Shown: positions 27,544 through 37,140 of the stretch, piece by piece
Layout of the letters: every line of letters starts with the position of its first letter
Numbering within the stretch: position 1 is the stretch's first letter
Assembly: GCF_024199925.1 (NCBI RefSeq)
Contig: NZ_JANADR010000001.1
Coordinates: 2,790,001 to 2,854,000, forward strand
Reading direction: 5' to 3'
Source: Bradyrhizobium sp. CCGUVB1N3
GTDB lineage: Bacteria > Pseudomonadota > Alphaproteobacteria > Rhizobiales > Xanthobacteraceae
Length of the DNA stretch: 64,000 bases
Notes under the pieces: model-generated
What the model was told of the DNA's origin: nothing
Databases searched by the model: none
Seen by the model: only the letters and a program-made list of their open reading frames with translations
Made by a program: the position numbers and the translations under genes

Positions 27544-28600
27544 TCTTGGTGTGCGCCTCGGGATTGGCGAGGTCGGCAAACGCTTTCGCCACGCCGTCGA
27601 TGCCGACGGTCGCCGTCACCATTGCCGCCGCGTCCAGCTCGCCCTCCGCGATCAGCCGCAGCGAATAGGCGAACTCCTCCGGCGTGTAGCCGAGGACGTA
27701 CTGGACATTGAGCTCCTTCATGATGCCGAGCATCGGCTCGCTCTTGTCGCTTTCCATGCAGACGCCGACCACGACGATGCGGGCATCGCGCGGGGCGCCT
27801 TCGAACACCTGCTGGAGCAGGCCGGGCACGCCGACGCATTCGAAGATCAGCGCGGGCTTCAGCGCCGGCAGCATCGCCTGGAACGGCGGCCGCGCGGCCT
27901 TTTCCTGCTCCGACATCTGGGCGTGCTCAGCCCAGGCCGCATAGGGTTGCGACACCCGGGGATCGACGACGATGTCGGCGCCGAGTTTTGCCGCAAGCGC
28001 GCGCCGCGCCGGCGAGTAATCCGCGGCGACGATCGGGTGCAGGCCCTTGATCCTCAGCGCCGCAATGACCGCGAGCCCGACCGGCCCGCAACCGATGACC
28101 AGCGGCACCTCGCCGCCGCGCAGGTTTGCTTTGGCGACGGCATGGACGCCGACTGCGAGCGGCTCGGTAAGTGCTGCATGTTCCGCGGCGAGGCCGTTCG
28201 GCACTTCGAGCAGCAGCGGTTCGCTGAGCAGCATCGCCTCCGCGTAGCCGCCGATATTGTCGTTGGAATAGCCGATGCCCTGGATGCCCGCGGGCGTCAG
28301 CAGCGCCGGCAGCGAGCAGACGCGGGTGCCGGGTCTCAGCTTGCGTTCGGTACCCGGACCGTATTCGACGACCTCGCAACAGAACTCGTGACCGAAAACG
28401 ACGTCGCGCGACAGGTCCATCGCGGTGCGCCCGACCTTCTTCGCCATCTCCACCATGCGGTGGGCGTGTTGGCGCGCGTGCAGATCGGAACCGCAGATGC
28501 CGCAGGCGAGCGTCTTGACCAGCACCTGGCCGGGGCCCGGCTTAGGTTCCGGCAACCTGTCGACGACAATCTCGCCGTTTCTGAAAATCGCGGCGCGCAT
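27521..28600 (-). CDS. Zinc-dependent alcohol dehydrogenase family protein
   Basis: From the ATG at 28600 the protein is 359 residues. It has catalytic-zinc ligands (CGICGSDLHARQH, GHEFCCEVVEYG) and a Rossmann motif (PLVIGCGPVGLAVIAAL). The four-cysteine structural zinc lobe typical of class I enzymes is not seen. It oxidises an alcohol or reduces an aldehyde with NAD(P). A frame extending to 28915 is shadow sequence of the EamA gene and is rejected. It is 61 bp after the EamA gene and may be co-transcribed. Confidence 0.88.
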   Translation of the reverse strand: MRAAIFRNGEIVVDRLPEPKPGPGQVLVKTLACGICGSDLHARQHAHRMVEMAKKVGRTAMDLSRDVVFGHEFCCEVVEYGPGTERKLRPGTRVCSLPALLTPAGIQGIGYSNDNIGGYAEAMLLSEPLLLEVPNGLAAEHAALTEPLAVGVHAVAKANLRGGEVPLVIGCGPVGLAVIAALRIKGLHPIVAADYSPARRALAAKLGADIVVDPRVSQPYAAWAEHAQMSEQEKAARPPFQAMLPALKPALIFECVGVPGLLQQVFEGAPRDARIVVVGVCMESDKSEPMLGIMKELNVQYVLGYTPEEFAYSLRLIAEGELDAAAMVTATVGIDGVAKAFADLANPEAHTKIIVEPWR

Positions 28601-28661
28601 CCGGCTCCTCCCAGTCTTGTTGGAGCCGTTGATAGCACAGAGCCAGCCCTGAGATATTGCG

Positions 28662-29597
28662 TCAGGCGTTCGGCGAACGCTCTTCGAGCACCAAAATCTG
28701 CGCGCGGCGGACACGCTCGCGATGGGCGATATAGAGGCCGCTCGCGACGATGAAGGCGGCGCCCGTGATGGTCCAAACATCCGGCAGCTCGCCGAAGATG
28801 AAGAAGCCCAGAATGCTGACCCACAACAATTGCGTGTAGGAGAACGGCGCCAGCACCGAGGCATCGCCATAACGATAGGCGAGCACGATGATCCACTGGC
28901 CGACCGTCGAAGCAATGCCGATGAAGATGCCGAGCCCGATGGCGCTCCAGGACGGCGTGACCCAGACGAATGGCACCATGACGGTCAGGAGGGCAACGCC
29001 CGTGAGCGCGGAATAAGCCATCGTGGTGAGGACGGCCTCCCGGCCGCTTATCATGCGCGTCAGGATCAGCGCAGCAGCCCAGCAGAACGCCGAGACGATC
29101 GGGAAGAACGCGGCGACGTGAAATGCGTTCGAGCCCGGCCGCAGGATAATCGTGACGCCGACGAGGCCGAGCGCGGTTGCGAGCCAGCGGCGCAGGCCGA
29201 CCTTCTCGCTCAGGAAGATGATCGACAGCGCAGTGACGAACAGCGGCGAAACAAAGCCGGTCGCAGAAGCTTCCGCGATGGGGAGGAAGCGCAAGCCGGT
29301 GATGAAGAACAGCGAGGAGCCGAGCAGAGCTGCGCCGCGCATCAACTGAAGGCCGAGCCGCTCGGTACGCATCGCATAGAGCGGCGAGGCCGGAAGCATC
29401 ACCGGCGTGAACATCAGCGCGAAGGTCAGGAAGCGGATCCAGGTGATCTCGATCGACGGCAGGCTCGTCGAAAGGTATTTCGCGGTGACGTCGGAGCAAC
29501 CGAGGAACACGGTCGACAACAGGACCAGCGCAATGCCTTTGAAGGGATGGTCGACGCGCGCAGGTGCGCGGCGTGCAGCCTGCTTCCTCTCTGGCAT
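28662..29597 (-). CDS. EamA-family (DMT superfamily) transporter
   Basis: The protein has about ten membrane segments in two EamA repeats of five (first: GIALVLLSTVFLGCSDVTAK; second: FFPIVSAFCWAAALILTRM). Such proteins export metabolites or amino acids, or salvage S-adenosylmethionine. The ATG at 29597 gives 311 residues; a GTG at 29648 would add 17 Ala/Pro-rich residues, and neither has a clear ribosome site. The substrate is unknown. Confidence 0.87.
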   Translation of the reverse strand: MPERKQAARRAPARVDHPFKGIALVLLSTVFLGCSDVTAKYLSTSLPSIEITWIRFLTFALMFTPVMLPASPLYAMRTERLGLQLMRGAALLGSSLFFITGLRFLPIAEASATGFVSPLFVTALSIIFLSEKVGLRRWLATALGLVGVTIILRPGSNAFHVAAFFPIVSAFCWAAALILTRMISGREAVLTTMAYSALTGVALLTVMVPFVWVTPSWSAIGLGIFIGIASTVGQWIIVLAYRYGDASVLAPFSYTQLLWVSILGFFIFGELPDVWTITGAAFIVASGLYIAHRERVRRAQILVLEERSPNA

Positions 29598-29791
29598 AGG
29601 CACGGAAATACTGTCGAGCCTTGCGGCTGCGGCGGGCGGCGGTGTCACGGCTGGAACTCGGGAAAATGCGAATCTTATGAGCCTATAAAAACGCCAATTG
29701 CGCGCGGTTCACAACGCCCGAAAACAGGAAGCCGATATGCGCTGATGGGCACGTGTGTGAACGCTCCGTTAATAAAATGCGCCTTTTTGCA

Positions 29792-30631
29792 CTACAGCAT
29801 CGGCAGGCTGCGCGGCTTGCTCCCGCGCGGAAACGCCGCATCCAGCGCTGTGATGTCGTCCTTGCTCAACACGAGATCGCCACTTGCCGCATTTTCGCCA
29901 GCATGCTCGGCAGACGACGCCTTCGGGATCGCGAACACGGTAGTTGCGCGTGTGAGGAAGCTGAGCGCCACCTGACGCGGCGTCGCGCGGTGCGCCTCCG
30001 CAATGCGCGCGAGCACCGCGCCACCCTTGCTCGCCGCTGCGGGAAAATCGTCATGGCCGAAAGGCGAATAGGCCACCACCGCGACACCGCGCCGCTCGCA
30101 CCACGGGATCACCGCGTGCTCGATCGCGCGCTCCTTCAGATGGTACAGCACCTGATTGCAGGCGATCTTGCCGTCACCGGCAACGTCGAGGATATCGTCG
30201 AGATCGTCGGTATCAAAGTTGGACACGCCCCAGGATTTGATCTTGCCGGCCTTCACCAGTTCCTCGAATGCGGCAACGGTGTCCTCCAGCGCGTAGGAGC
30301 CGCGCCAGTGCAGCAAATAGCAGTCGAGCCGGTCCGTCTTCAGCCGCTTGAGCGAGCGCTCGCAAGCCGTGATGGTGCCGCGGCGCGAGGCGTTGCTCGG
30401 CAGCACTTTTGAGACCAGGAACACCTCGTCGCGGCGGCTCGCGATCGCGTCGGCAATGACGAGCTCCGCATCGCCATACATCTCAGCGGTGTCGATATGC
30501 GTCATCCCGAGATCGAGCCCGCGCTGAAGCGCCGCAATCGCGCGCTTGCGGTCGCCGTGGTCGAGATACCAGGTCCCCTGCCCGATGATGGAGACGTTGG
30601 CGCCGGTGTGGCCGAAGGGTTTTGTGTTCAT
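29792..30631 (-). CDS. Aldo/keto reductase
   Basis: From the ATG at 30631, preceded by GGAG, the enzyme is 279 residues. It has the full catalytic set: Asp and Tyr in HIDTAEMYG, Lys in FLVSKVLPS and His in CYLLHWRGS. NADPH-binding AIPKASS follows late. It reduces aldehydes or ketones in the cytoplasm. The frame extends upstream to 30724, but that part is atypical. It appears monocistronic. Confidence 0.9.
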   Translation of the reverse strand: MNTKPFGHTGANVSIIGQGTWYLDHGDRKRAIAALQRGLDLGMTHIDTAEMYGDAELVIADAIASRRDEVFLVSKVLPSNASRRGTITACERSLKRLKTDRLDCYLLHWRGSYALEDTVAAFEELVKAGKIKSWGVSNFDTDDLDDILDVAGDGKIACNQVLYHLKERAIEHAVIPWCERRGVAVVAYSPFGHDDFPAAASKGGAVLARIAEAHRATPRQVALSFLTRATTVFAIPKASSAEHAGENAASGDLVLSKDDITALDAAFPRGSKPRSLPML

Positions 30632-30952
30632 GTTTTTCTCCACAGGCGAGATCGAAAGCCCACCCTGTCCCCACATGCGGGGAAAGGCGAACGAGCGCGC
30701 GGCTTGCGTTTCATCCCACAACAACTATCGAACGCTAGAGTTCACCGATATCGGCGTTTCCAGGTACATGATGGTTGTTGTGTTGTCAGTATGTCCCGGA
30801 CAGGCGCTCGCGTCAGCATAAGCGACAATCTCGGATGACAGTAAGTGCGCGGCCGAGCGATGATTTGGATCAATCCATCGCCGCCTTCCAGCGTTGTCAT
30901 GTCGGCCGCCGTGCGCGCCCCGAACAGGTTTCGCGGCGATTTGTCCCGGGCT
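30632..30952. other. Intergenic region between aldo/keto reductase and chemoreceptor genes
   Basis: I see no gene in this 321-bp stretch. It holds the leftward promoter of the aldo/keto reductase gene and a short REP-like stem (TCCCCACATGCGGGGA at 30668-30683). Confidence 0.5.
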
Positions 30953-32935
30953 TCAGGAGGCCCGCACCGTCACAAGGAACTGCTCGACCTCGCGACCCAA
31001 CCGATTGCTTTCCCCGAGCAGCGCTGACGCGGCGCCGTGAACCTGCGCGGCTGCTGAGCCCGTATCGGATGCGCCCCGACTGACCTCCGCGACATTGCTC
31101 GAGACCTGGACTGCGCCCAGGGCGGCCTGCTGCACATCGCGGGCAATCTGCTGCGCGGCGGATCCTTGTTCCTCGACGGCCGTGGCGATCGACGAAGACA
31201 TTTCCGCAATCGACTGGATGGTGCCGCCGATCTCCTTGATGGCTCCGACCGACTGCTCGGTCGCCGATCGGATCTGAGTCACCTGGCGCGCGATTTCTTC
31301 GGTCGCCTTGGCGGTTTGTCCCGCCAGCGCCTTGACCTCGGCCGCAACAACCGCAAACCCCTTGCCCGCTTCGCCCGCGCGCGCCGCCTCGATCGTCGCG
31401 TTCAAGGCAAGCAGGTTGGTTTGCTCGGCTACGGCGGAGATGAGCTGGATAACCTCTCCGATGCGGGCGGCCGACTTGGACAGCTCGTTGATCTGCAGAT
31501 TGGTGCGATCGGCCTGCTCGACCGCGGTGAGCGCAACCTTCTGCGATTCGACGACCCGTCGGCCAACCTCGCTTACCGAGGAGACCATCTGCTCGCAGGC
31601 TGCCGCCGCGGACTCCACACTGGCCGACGACTGTCCCGAGGCTGCCGCCACCGAAGCCGACAGCTCGTGCGTGGCCTCCGCGGTCTTGGTCATCCCGTTG
31701 GCCGCCAGCTCGATTTCGGATGACGCCGTGGTGACCGCGGTTACGATCCTGCCGACAGCCGTCTCAAAGCCGTCCGCGATCTCAAGCATGGTTTGCTTGC
31801 GCTGCGCTTCGGCCTGCTCCTTGGCACTCTCGCGCTCATCGGCCAGCTGCCTGTTCTCCAGCAGCTTGCGATGGAACACCGACAGGGTGGCCGAGATCTT
31901 GCCGATTTCGTCGCGGCGATCGATCCGTTCGACCGTGCGTTCGAGATGTCCCTGCGCAAGGCCCTCCATCACGTCCACCATCCGGACCAACGGCGCCGTC
32001 AAGCGTCGGCCGAACAGGAGAGCCACAATCATCATGACGGCGACCGCGATGCAGATGGACCAGACCACGTAGCGCTGCACGGTTGCCAGATCGTCCCTGA
32101 CCGCTTCAAGCCGCTTATCGGACGCGTTTCGCACGGCATCCAGGTTGGGCCGCAGCCGGTCGTAGATCTGCGCGAGATCGGCGGCCTCCTCCGCGAGCGT
32201 GCTTTGTCCGGCCATGAAAGCGAGGAAGCTGATCTTGTAGGTATCTATGAGCTTGGATATCTCGGCCTTGGCCTCCGTGGGCAGATCGGACTTCGGGAGC
32301 TCGGCGAGGAATTCGCCCACGCGCTTGGTCAAATCATCGCCGTATTTTTCGTCGCCGCGCAGCATGAAATCCTTCTCATGCCGCCGCATCATGAGCATCA
32401 GCACGGCAAGCCGCGGCTGATCGAAGGTCTTGAGCTTGCTCTCGACCGAATGCACGGCCGCACGGAGCCTGCCCTGCAGGCCGTCGTTTTCGTTGAAGCC
32501 AACAAGCTTCTGCGCCGCGACCACGTTGGAGAAGCGCGTGGTGTAGTTGCCGATGACCGCACGGAAGGTCAGCGCCTTGCGCAGTTCATCGCCTTCTGGA
32601 AGCGAGCCGGCAAGCTCCTCGATTTCGGCAAGACGGACGGCGGCGGACTTGATGGTCTCCTCGTGCGCGGCTACCTTCTTGTCAGTCGGCTTCTGCAGAA
32701 ATTCGGTCGCGGTTTCGCGGCCCTGCAGCAGGCCTTCGGATAGCCGCGCCGTCAGGGACTCAAGCTTTGCAAAGCGATCGGCGACCCGTTGGCTACGATC
32801 TTCGATCTGGCGCCCGGCCAGATAGATTGCGCCCACCACGACGACGCCGGCGACCCCAAGCAGAAGGATTTGCGTGCGCAGGCCAACGTGAAGCCGTCCC
32901 GCCAGCCGGCCCTTGCCTAGCTCCCTCATGCGCAC
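30953..32935 (-). CDS. Methyl-accepting chemotaxis protein
   Basis: The 660-residue receptor has a membrane segment at residues 23-44 ([19 protein letters not shown]) and a long helical periplasmic sensor of about 245 residues. A second membrane segment follows near 290-312 ([19 protein letters not shown]), then a HAMP domain and the cytoplasmic signalling hairpin with its conserved tip ([40 protein letters not shown]). The sensor resembles helical-bundle domains; the ligand is unknown. No che genes are adjacent. The start is a GTG at 32935 or the ATG two codons on; AGGG lies just upstream. Confidence 0.93.
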   Translation of the reverse strand: MRMRELGKGRLAGRLHVGLRTQILLLGVAGVVVVGAIYLAGRQIEDRSQRVADRFAKLESLTARLSEGLLQGRETATEFLQKPTDKKVAAHEETIKSAAVRLAEIEELAGSLPEGDELRKALTFRAVIGNYTTRFSNVVAAQKLVGFNENDGLQGRLRAAVHSVESKLKTFDQPRLAVLMLMMRRHEKDFMLRGDEKYGDDLTKRVGEFLAELPKSDLPTEAKAEISKLIDTYKISFLAFMAGQSTLAEEAADLAQIYDRLRPNLDAVRNASDKRLEAVRDDLATVQRYVVWSICIAVAVMMIVALLFGRRLTAPLVRMVDVMEGLAQGHLERTVERIDRRDEIGKISATLSVFHRKLLENRQLADERESAKEQAEAQRKQTMLEIADGFETAVGRIVTAVTTASSEIELAANGMTKTAEATHELSASVAAASGQSSASVESAAAACEQMVSSVSEVGRRVVESQKVALTAVEQADRTNLQINELSKSAARIGEVIQLISAVAEQTNLLALNATIEAARAGEAGKGFAVVAAEVKALAGQTAKATEEIARQVTQIRSATEQSVGAIKEIGGTIQSIAEMSSSIATAVEEQGSAAQQIARDVQQAALGAVQVSSNVAEVSRGASDTGSAAAQVHGAASALLGESNRLGREVEQFLVTVRAS

Positions 32936-33131
32936 CCATATCCCTAAAGAATAAATTCTAAGATTGAATTCCTAGTAGACGGAATTGCTTAATACTTTTG
33001 CAATCGGCCGCTTGGGACCTATCCGAGAACCGAAGCGCCAGTCCGCCGCCTACGCTTCGGCGGCCCCATGACCGCAAGCCCGGCGAAGCCTTCGGCGTAA
33101 GCCGTGTCGCAGGCGATGATCCGAGCCCAAA

Positions 33132-35834
33132 TCAGCTCGCCGCGCCGGCGAAGTTTGCTTCCTTCGCCGCCCCGCCCGTCTCCGCAATCAGCCGCTTGAG
33201 CTGGGGAATGCAGGAGCCGCAATTGGTGCCGGCTTTGAGTTTTGCGCCGATCTCGGCCGCGCTGCGCGCGCCGGCAGAGATGGTGTCGCAGATGGTGGCG
33301 CGGCCGACGCCGAAGCAGGCGCAGACCACGGGACCGGTCGAGGCGACGCCTTCGGTCGATTTGCCCGAGAGCAACAGGCGGCGCTGCTCGTCGCTGACGC
33401 TGTCTGCCGCGAACAGGCTCTTCACCACTTCCCAGTCGCCGGCATCATGGGCAGGCCCGATGAACAGGCAGGTCTCGATGCGATCGTCGACGAAGGATGC
33501 GGCGCGATAGACGCCGCCGCCGAAATCGCGATACTCCGCGATATCCTCACCGGCGATCCCCTGGAGCCAGGCCGGCCAGCGCGACAGATCCGCATTGTCG
33601 GCGAAGAGATAGCCGTAGCCGCCGCCGATCGCGGCACGCGCCCACCACAGATGCGGCGGCAGCGCGAGCTGCTTGCGCGAGAGCGCAAAGCCGCGGAAGA
33701 CGTACTCATACGGCGCGATCGCGGCCGGGGTCGCCTTGGCTTCCGGCTGCCCCGAAAACGGATCGTTGAACGACTGCACCAGCGCGCCGATGCGGCCGTG
33801 CGAAGTGTTCATCGCGCTCCAGTGGATCGGCACGAACAGCGTGCCGCGCTGCTGGCGCTCGCTGACCACGACTTTCAGGATGCACTGGCCGTAGTCGGTG
33901 GTGACGCGGGCAAAGCTGTCGTCGGTGACGCCGTATTTGCCGGCGTCATCGGGATGAACCTCGACAAACGGCTCCGGCAGATGCGCCCCAAGCCGCTGGC
34001 TGAGGCCGGTGCGGGTCATGGTGTGCCACTGGTCGCGGATGCGTCCGGTGTTCAGCCGCAGCGGTCGCCCCGCATTGGTCTCGCTGCGCAGCGCCGGCAC
34101 CTCCGGTGCGACGAAACGGCCCTTGCCGTCATTGGTGAAGAAGCCGCCGTTCGCGAAGAAACGTTCTCCGGACGGCTGGCCCTCGCGCGCCGGCCATTGC
34201 AGCGGCACCAGCGCATCATAGGCTTCGTCCGAGACCGATTGCAGCGCGCCGATGTCGAAGTCACGGCTGCCATCGTTCTCGAACGCCGAGAGCGCGGCAT
34301 GCTCGCGGAAGATCTCGGCGGCCGATTTGTAGTTGAAGCCCTCGCCGAAGCCGAGGCGCTTTGCGACCTCGCTCAGAATCCACCAGTCCGGCCGCGCCTC
34401 GCCCGGCGCCGGCAAGAACGAGCGCTGCCGCGAGATGCGGCGCTCGGAATTAGTCACCGTGCCCGACTTCTCGCCCCATGCGAGCGCGGGCAACAGCACA
34501 TGCGGCCCCGCCTCGACCGTATCGTTGGCGAGCACGTTCTCCGAGACCACGAACAGCTCGAGCTTCTTCAGCGCCTCGCGCACGAGGTCGGCATCCGGCA
34601 GCGACACCGCAGGATTGGTGCCCATCACCCACAGCGCCTTGACCTCGCCGCGGTTGATCGCCTCGAACAGCTGCACCGCCTTCAGCCCTTCATGGGTGGC
34701 GATGCGCGGCGCCTTCCAGAACCGGCGCACGCGATCGATCTCGGGCGGCGTGAAGTTCATGTGCGCGGCGAGCTGGTTGGCGAGCCCGCCGACCTCGCGC
34801 CCGCCCATCGCATTGGGCTGTCCCGTGAGCGAGAACGGCGAGGCCCCTGGCTTGCCGATGCGGCCCGTGGCGAGATGGCAGTTGAGGATGGCGTTGACCT
34901 TGTCGGTGCCCTGCGCCGACTGGTTGACGCCCTGCGAGTACAGCGAGACGACCCGCTCCGTCTCGCGGAACATCGCAAAGAACGCCGCGACGTCCTGCTC
35001 CGACAAACCGGTCGCGAGCGCCGTCGCAGTGACGCTGCCGGCGATGCTGCGCGCACGTGCCAGCGCATCGTCGAAGCCCGACGTGTTATCCGCGATGTAG
35101 TCCTTGTCGAGAGCGCCGCTGTCGGCGAGATGGACGAACAGGCCGGAGAACAGCGCGGTGTCGGTACCCGGCTTGACGCCAAGGAACAGGTCGATATCGC
35201 TTGCGGTGTCGGTGCGGCGCGGATCGATCACGACGATGCGCGCACCGCGCTCCTCCTTGTTCCTGCGCATGCGCTGGAACAGGATCGGATGGCACCAGGC
35301 CGCATTGGAGCCGACCAGCACGAGCAGGTCGGCTTTGTCGAGATCCTCGTAGCAGCCGGGCACGGTGTCGGCGCCGAAGGCGCGGCGATGGCCGGCGACC
35401 GAGGACGACATGCAGAGTCGCGAATTGGTGTCGACATTCGCCGTGCCGACAAAGCCCTTCATCAGCTTGTTGGCGACGTAGTAGTCCTCCGTCAGCAACT
35501 GGCCGGAGAGATAGAAGGCGACCGCATCCGCGCCGTCGCGCGCCACGATATGCTGCATGCGATGGGCGACATGGTCGAGCGCGTCGCTCCAGGCGACACG
35601 TTCCATGACGCCTTTGCAGCGGATCATCGGATAGAGCAGACGTCCCTCGAGTCCGACGGTCTCGCCGAGCGCCGAGCCCTTGGAGCAGAGCCGGCCGAAA
35701 TTGGCGGGATGCTCGGAGTCGCCGGCGATCGCAGCGCCACCGTTGCCGTCGGGCGTTGCCAGCACGCCGCAGCCGACGCCGCAATAGGGGCAGGTCGTTC
35801 GGGTGGTGCGGAGCGTCGGATCGATCGCAGTCAT
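33132..35834 (-). CDS. nasC: Assimilatory nitrate reductase, molybdopterin catalytic subunit
   Basis: The 900-residue protein has the N-terminal 4Fe-4S site (CPYCGVGCGV, then RLCSKG). The molybdopterin-guanine-dinucleotide domains follow (YLSGQLLTEDYYVANKLMKG, MGTNPAVSLPDAD), then the C-terminal dinucleotide-binding domain (GRIRDQWHTMTRTG). A last 2Fe-2S BFD-like domain has CACFG and NCGSC. It reduces nitrate to nitrite in the cytoplasm, with electrons probably from the flavoprotein encoded 14 bp upstream. It is the last gene of the nrt-bjgb-narK-flp-nas cluster. The nitrite reductase gene is not in this window, as reported for B. japonicum where nirA maps elsewhere with nasST. Confidence 0.95.
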   Translation of the reverse strand: MTAIDPTLRTTRTTCPYCGVGCGVLATPDGNGGAAIAGDSEHPANFGRLCSKGSALGETVGLEGRLLYPMIRCKGVMERVAWSDALDHVAHRMQHIVARDGADAVAFYLSGQLLTEDYYVANKLMKGFVGTANVDTNSRLCMSSSVAGHRRAFGADTVPGCYEDLDKADLLVLVGSNAAWCHPILFQRMRRNKEERGARIVVIDPRRTDTASDIDLFLGVKPGTDTALFSGLFVHLADSGALDKDYIADNTSGFDDALARARSIAGSVTATALATGLSEQDVAAFFAMFRETERVVSLYSQGVNQSAQGTDKVNAILNCHLATGRIGKPGASPFSLTGQPNAMGGREVGGLANQLAAHMNFTPPEIDRVRRFWKAPRIATHEGLKAVQLFEAINRGEVKALWVMGTNPAVSLPDADLVREALKKLELFVVSENVLANDTVEAGPHVLLPALAWGEKSGTVTNSERRISRQRSFLPAPGEARPDWWILSEVAKRLGFGEGFNYKSAAEIFREHAALSAFENDGSRDFDIGALQSVSDEAYDALVPLQWPAREGQPSGERFFANGGFFTNDGKGRFVAPEVPALRSETNAGRPLRLNTGRIRDQWHTMTRTGLSQRLGAHLPEPFVEVHPDDAGKYGVTDDSFARVTTDYGQCILKVVVSERQQRGTLFVPIHWSAMNTSHGRIGALVQSFNDPFSGQPEAKATPAAIAPYEYVFRGFALSRKQLALPPHLWWARAAIGGGYGYLFADNADLSRWPAWLQGIAGEDIAEYRDFGGGVYRAASFVDDRIETCLFIGPAHDAGDWEVVKSLFAADSVSDEQRRLLLSGKSTEGVASTGPVVCACFGVGRATICDTISAGARSAAEIGAKLKAGTNCGSCIPQLKRLIAETGGAAKEANFAGAAS

Positions 35835-35848
35835 TCAGGCGACATCCA

Positions 35849-37066
35849 TCAGGCGGCTTTGGGGGGAAGCGCGAGCGCGCGGCCGAACATCATGTCGGTG
35901 CGGATCGCGGCGACCTTCTCGCTATTGCGGATCAGTTCGAGATACCAGAGCGCGTCCACGGTATCGCCGATCAGCACGGCGCCGGTGAGTCTGCCGTCTG
36001 CGATCACCAGCTTCTTGTAGGTGCCGCGCCTGCGATCGGAGAGCACGAGGCTCTCGCTGCCCTCGCCGCCGACGAAATCGCCGGCCGAGAACACGCTGAC
36101 GCCGGATACCTTCAGATTGGTCGAGACCACGCTGCCCTGATAGGCGGCACTCTTCCCGGCGAGATGCCGCGCCAGCACGCGCGCCTGCTCATAGGCCGGC
36201 TCGACGAGCCCGTAAGCGGTGCCGCGATGTTCGGCGCATTCGCCGAGCGCGAAGATGTCGGACTCGCTGGTCTGGAGGCAATCGTTCACGACGATGCCGC
36301 GATTGACAGCAAGCCCCGCCTCCTTCGCGACCGCGACGTTCGGCCGAATGCCGGCCGCAAAGATCACGGCATCGGCCTCGATGCGGCTGCCGTCGGCAAG
36401 CTCGACGGCCTCGACGTGGCCGTCGCCATGAATGCATTTGGTGCTGGCGTTCAGAACGACGTGGATGCCCTTGCGCTCGACCAGCGTCTTGAGCAACTCG
36501 GCGGCCGGCAGATCGAGCTGGCGCTCCATCAGGCGGTCCATCAGATGCAGCAGCGTCACCGGTGCACCCGCTTTCGCAAGACCATAGGCCGCCTCCAGTC
36601 CCAAGAGGCCGCCGCCGACCACGACGACGCGCTTCCTGGCTGCTGCGAGCGTCAGGAGGAGATCGACGTCGCGGCTGTCGCGAAAGGTGTGGACACCTGC
36701 GAGATCCGCACCCGGCACGTTCAGCCGCAGCGGCGTCGAGCCGGTGGCGAGGACAAGCTTGGAGTATTCCATGCTCTCCTCGCCGGCGATCTTCAGTTCG
36801 CGACGGCCGACATCGATCTCGGTGACGCGATAGCCGTAGCGCACGGTGACGCCGCGCTGCCGCCACCAGTCGGCCGGCCTGAGCTCGATCTCGTGCGAGC
36901 CGGTCTCGCCCGCAAGCACGGACGAGAGCAGCACGCGGTTGTAAGCGAGCCGCGGCTCTTCGCCGATCACAGCGACTGCGTAACGGCCGAGCGCGGTCTT
37001 GGCGAGTTCATCGACCAGACGCGCTGCCGCCATACCGTTACCGACGATGACGAGCGGTTCACTCAT
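35849..37066 (-). CDS. flp: FAD/NAD(P)H-dependent oxidoreductase of nitrate assimilation
   Basis: The 405-residue flavoprotein resembles the N-terminal half of NirB-type nitrite reductases and rubredoxin reductases. It has an FAD motif (LVIVGNGMAAARLVDEL), an NAD(P)H motif (RVVVVGGGLLGLEAAYGLAK near residue 145) and the second FAD motif (IFALGECAEH). In B. japonicum the equivalent gene, flp, is placed in this cluster and thought to pass electrons to NasC and/or Bjgb. It lies between narK and nasC and starts after a short REP-like stem. Confidence 0.9.
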   Translation of the reverse strand: MSEPLVIVGNGMAAARLVDELAKTALGRYAVAVIGEEPRLAYNRVLLSSVLAGETGSHEIELRPADWWRQRGVTVRYGYRVTEIDVGRRELKIAGEESMEYSKLVLATGSTPLRLNVPGADLAGVHTFRDSRDVDLLLTLAAARKRVVVVGGGLLGLEAAYGLAKAGAPVTLLHLMDRLMERQLDLPAAELLKTLVERKGIHVVLNASTKCIHGDGHVEAVELADGSRIEADAVIFAAGIRPNVAVAKEAGLAVNRGIVVNDCLQTSESDIFALGECAEHRGTAYGLVEPAYEQARVLARHLAGKSAAYQGSVVSTNLKVSGVSVFSAGDFVGGEGSESLVLSDRRRGTYKKLVIADGRLTGAVLIGDTVDALWYLELIRNSEKVAAIRTDMMFGRALALPPKAA

Positions 37067-37100
37067 GAAAGTCCTCTATTCTACAGCCTGAGGGATGCTC

Positions 37101-37118
37101 CTCCCCGCGTACGGGGAG
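37101..37118. repeat. REP-like hairpin between narK and flp
   Basis: CTCCCCG and CGGGGAG form a 7-bp stem around CGTA in the 74-bp gap between narK and flp. As an intra-operon stem it may stabilise or attenuate the message. It resembles short palindromes scattered in rhizobial genomes. Confidence 0.55.
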
Positions 37119-37140
37119 AAGCGAGATTCGTACCAATCCT

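Noticed and set aside
33447..36020. Long plus-strand open frame (857 codons) opposite nasC
   Set aside because: It mirrors nasC codon structure in high-GC DNA, has Arg/Ala-rich sequence without family motifs, and no ribosome site. The same holds for 8126-9613, 10315-11856, 25033-27096 and 39389-41203.
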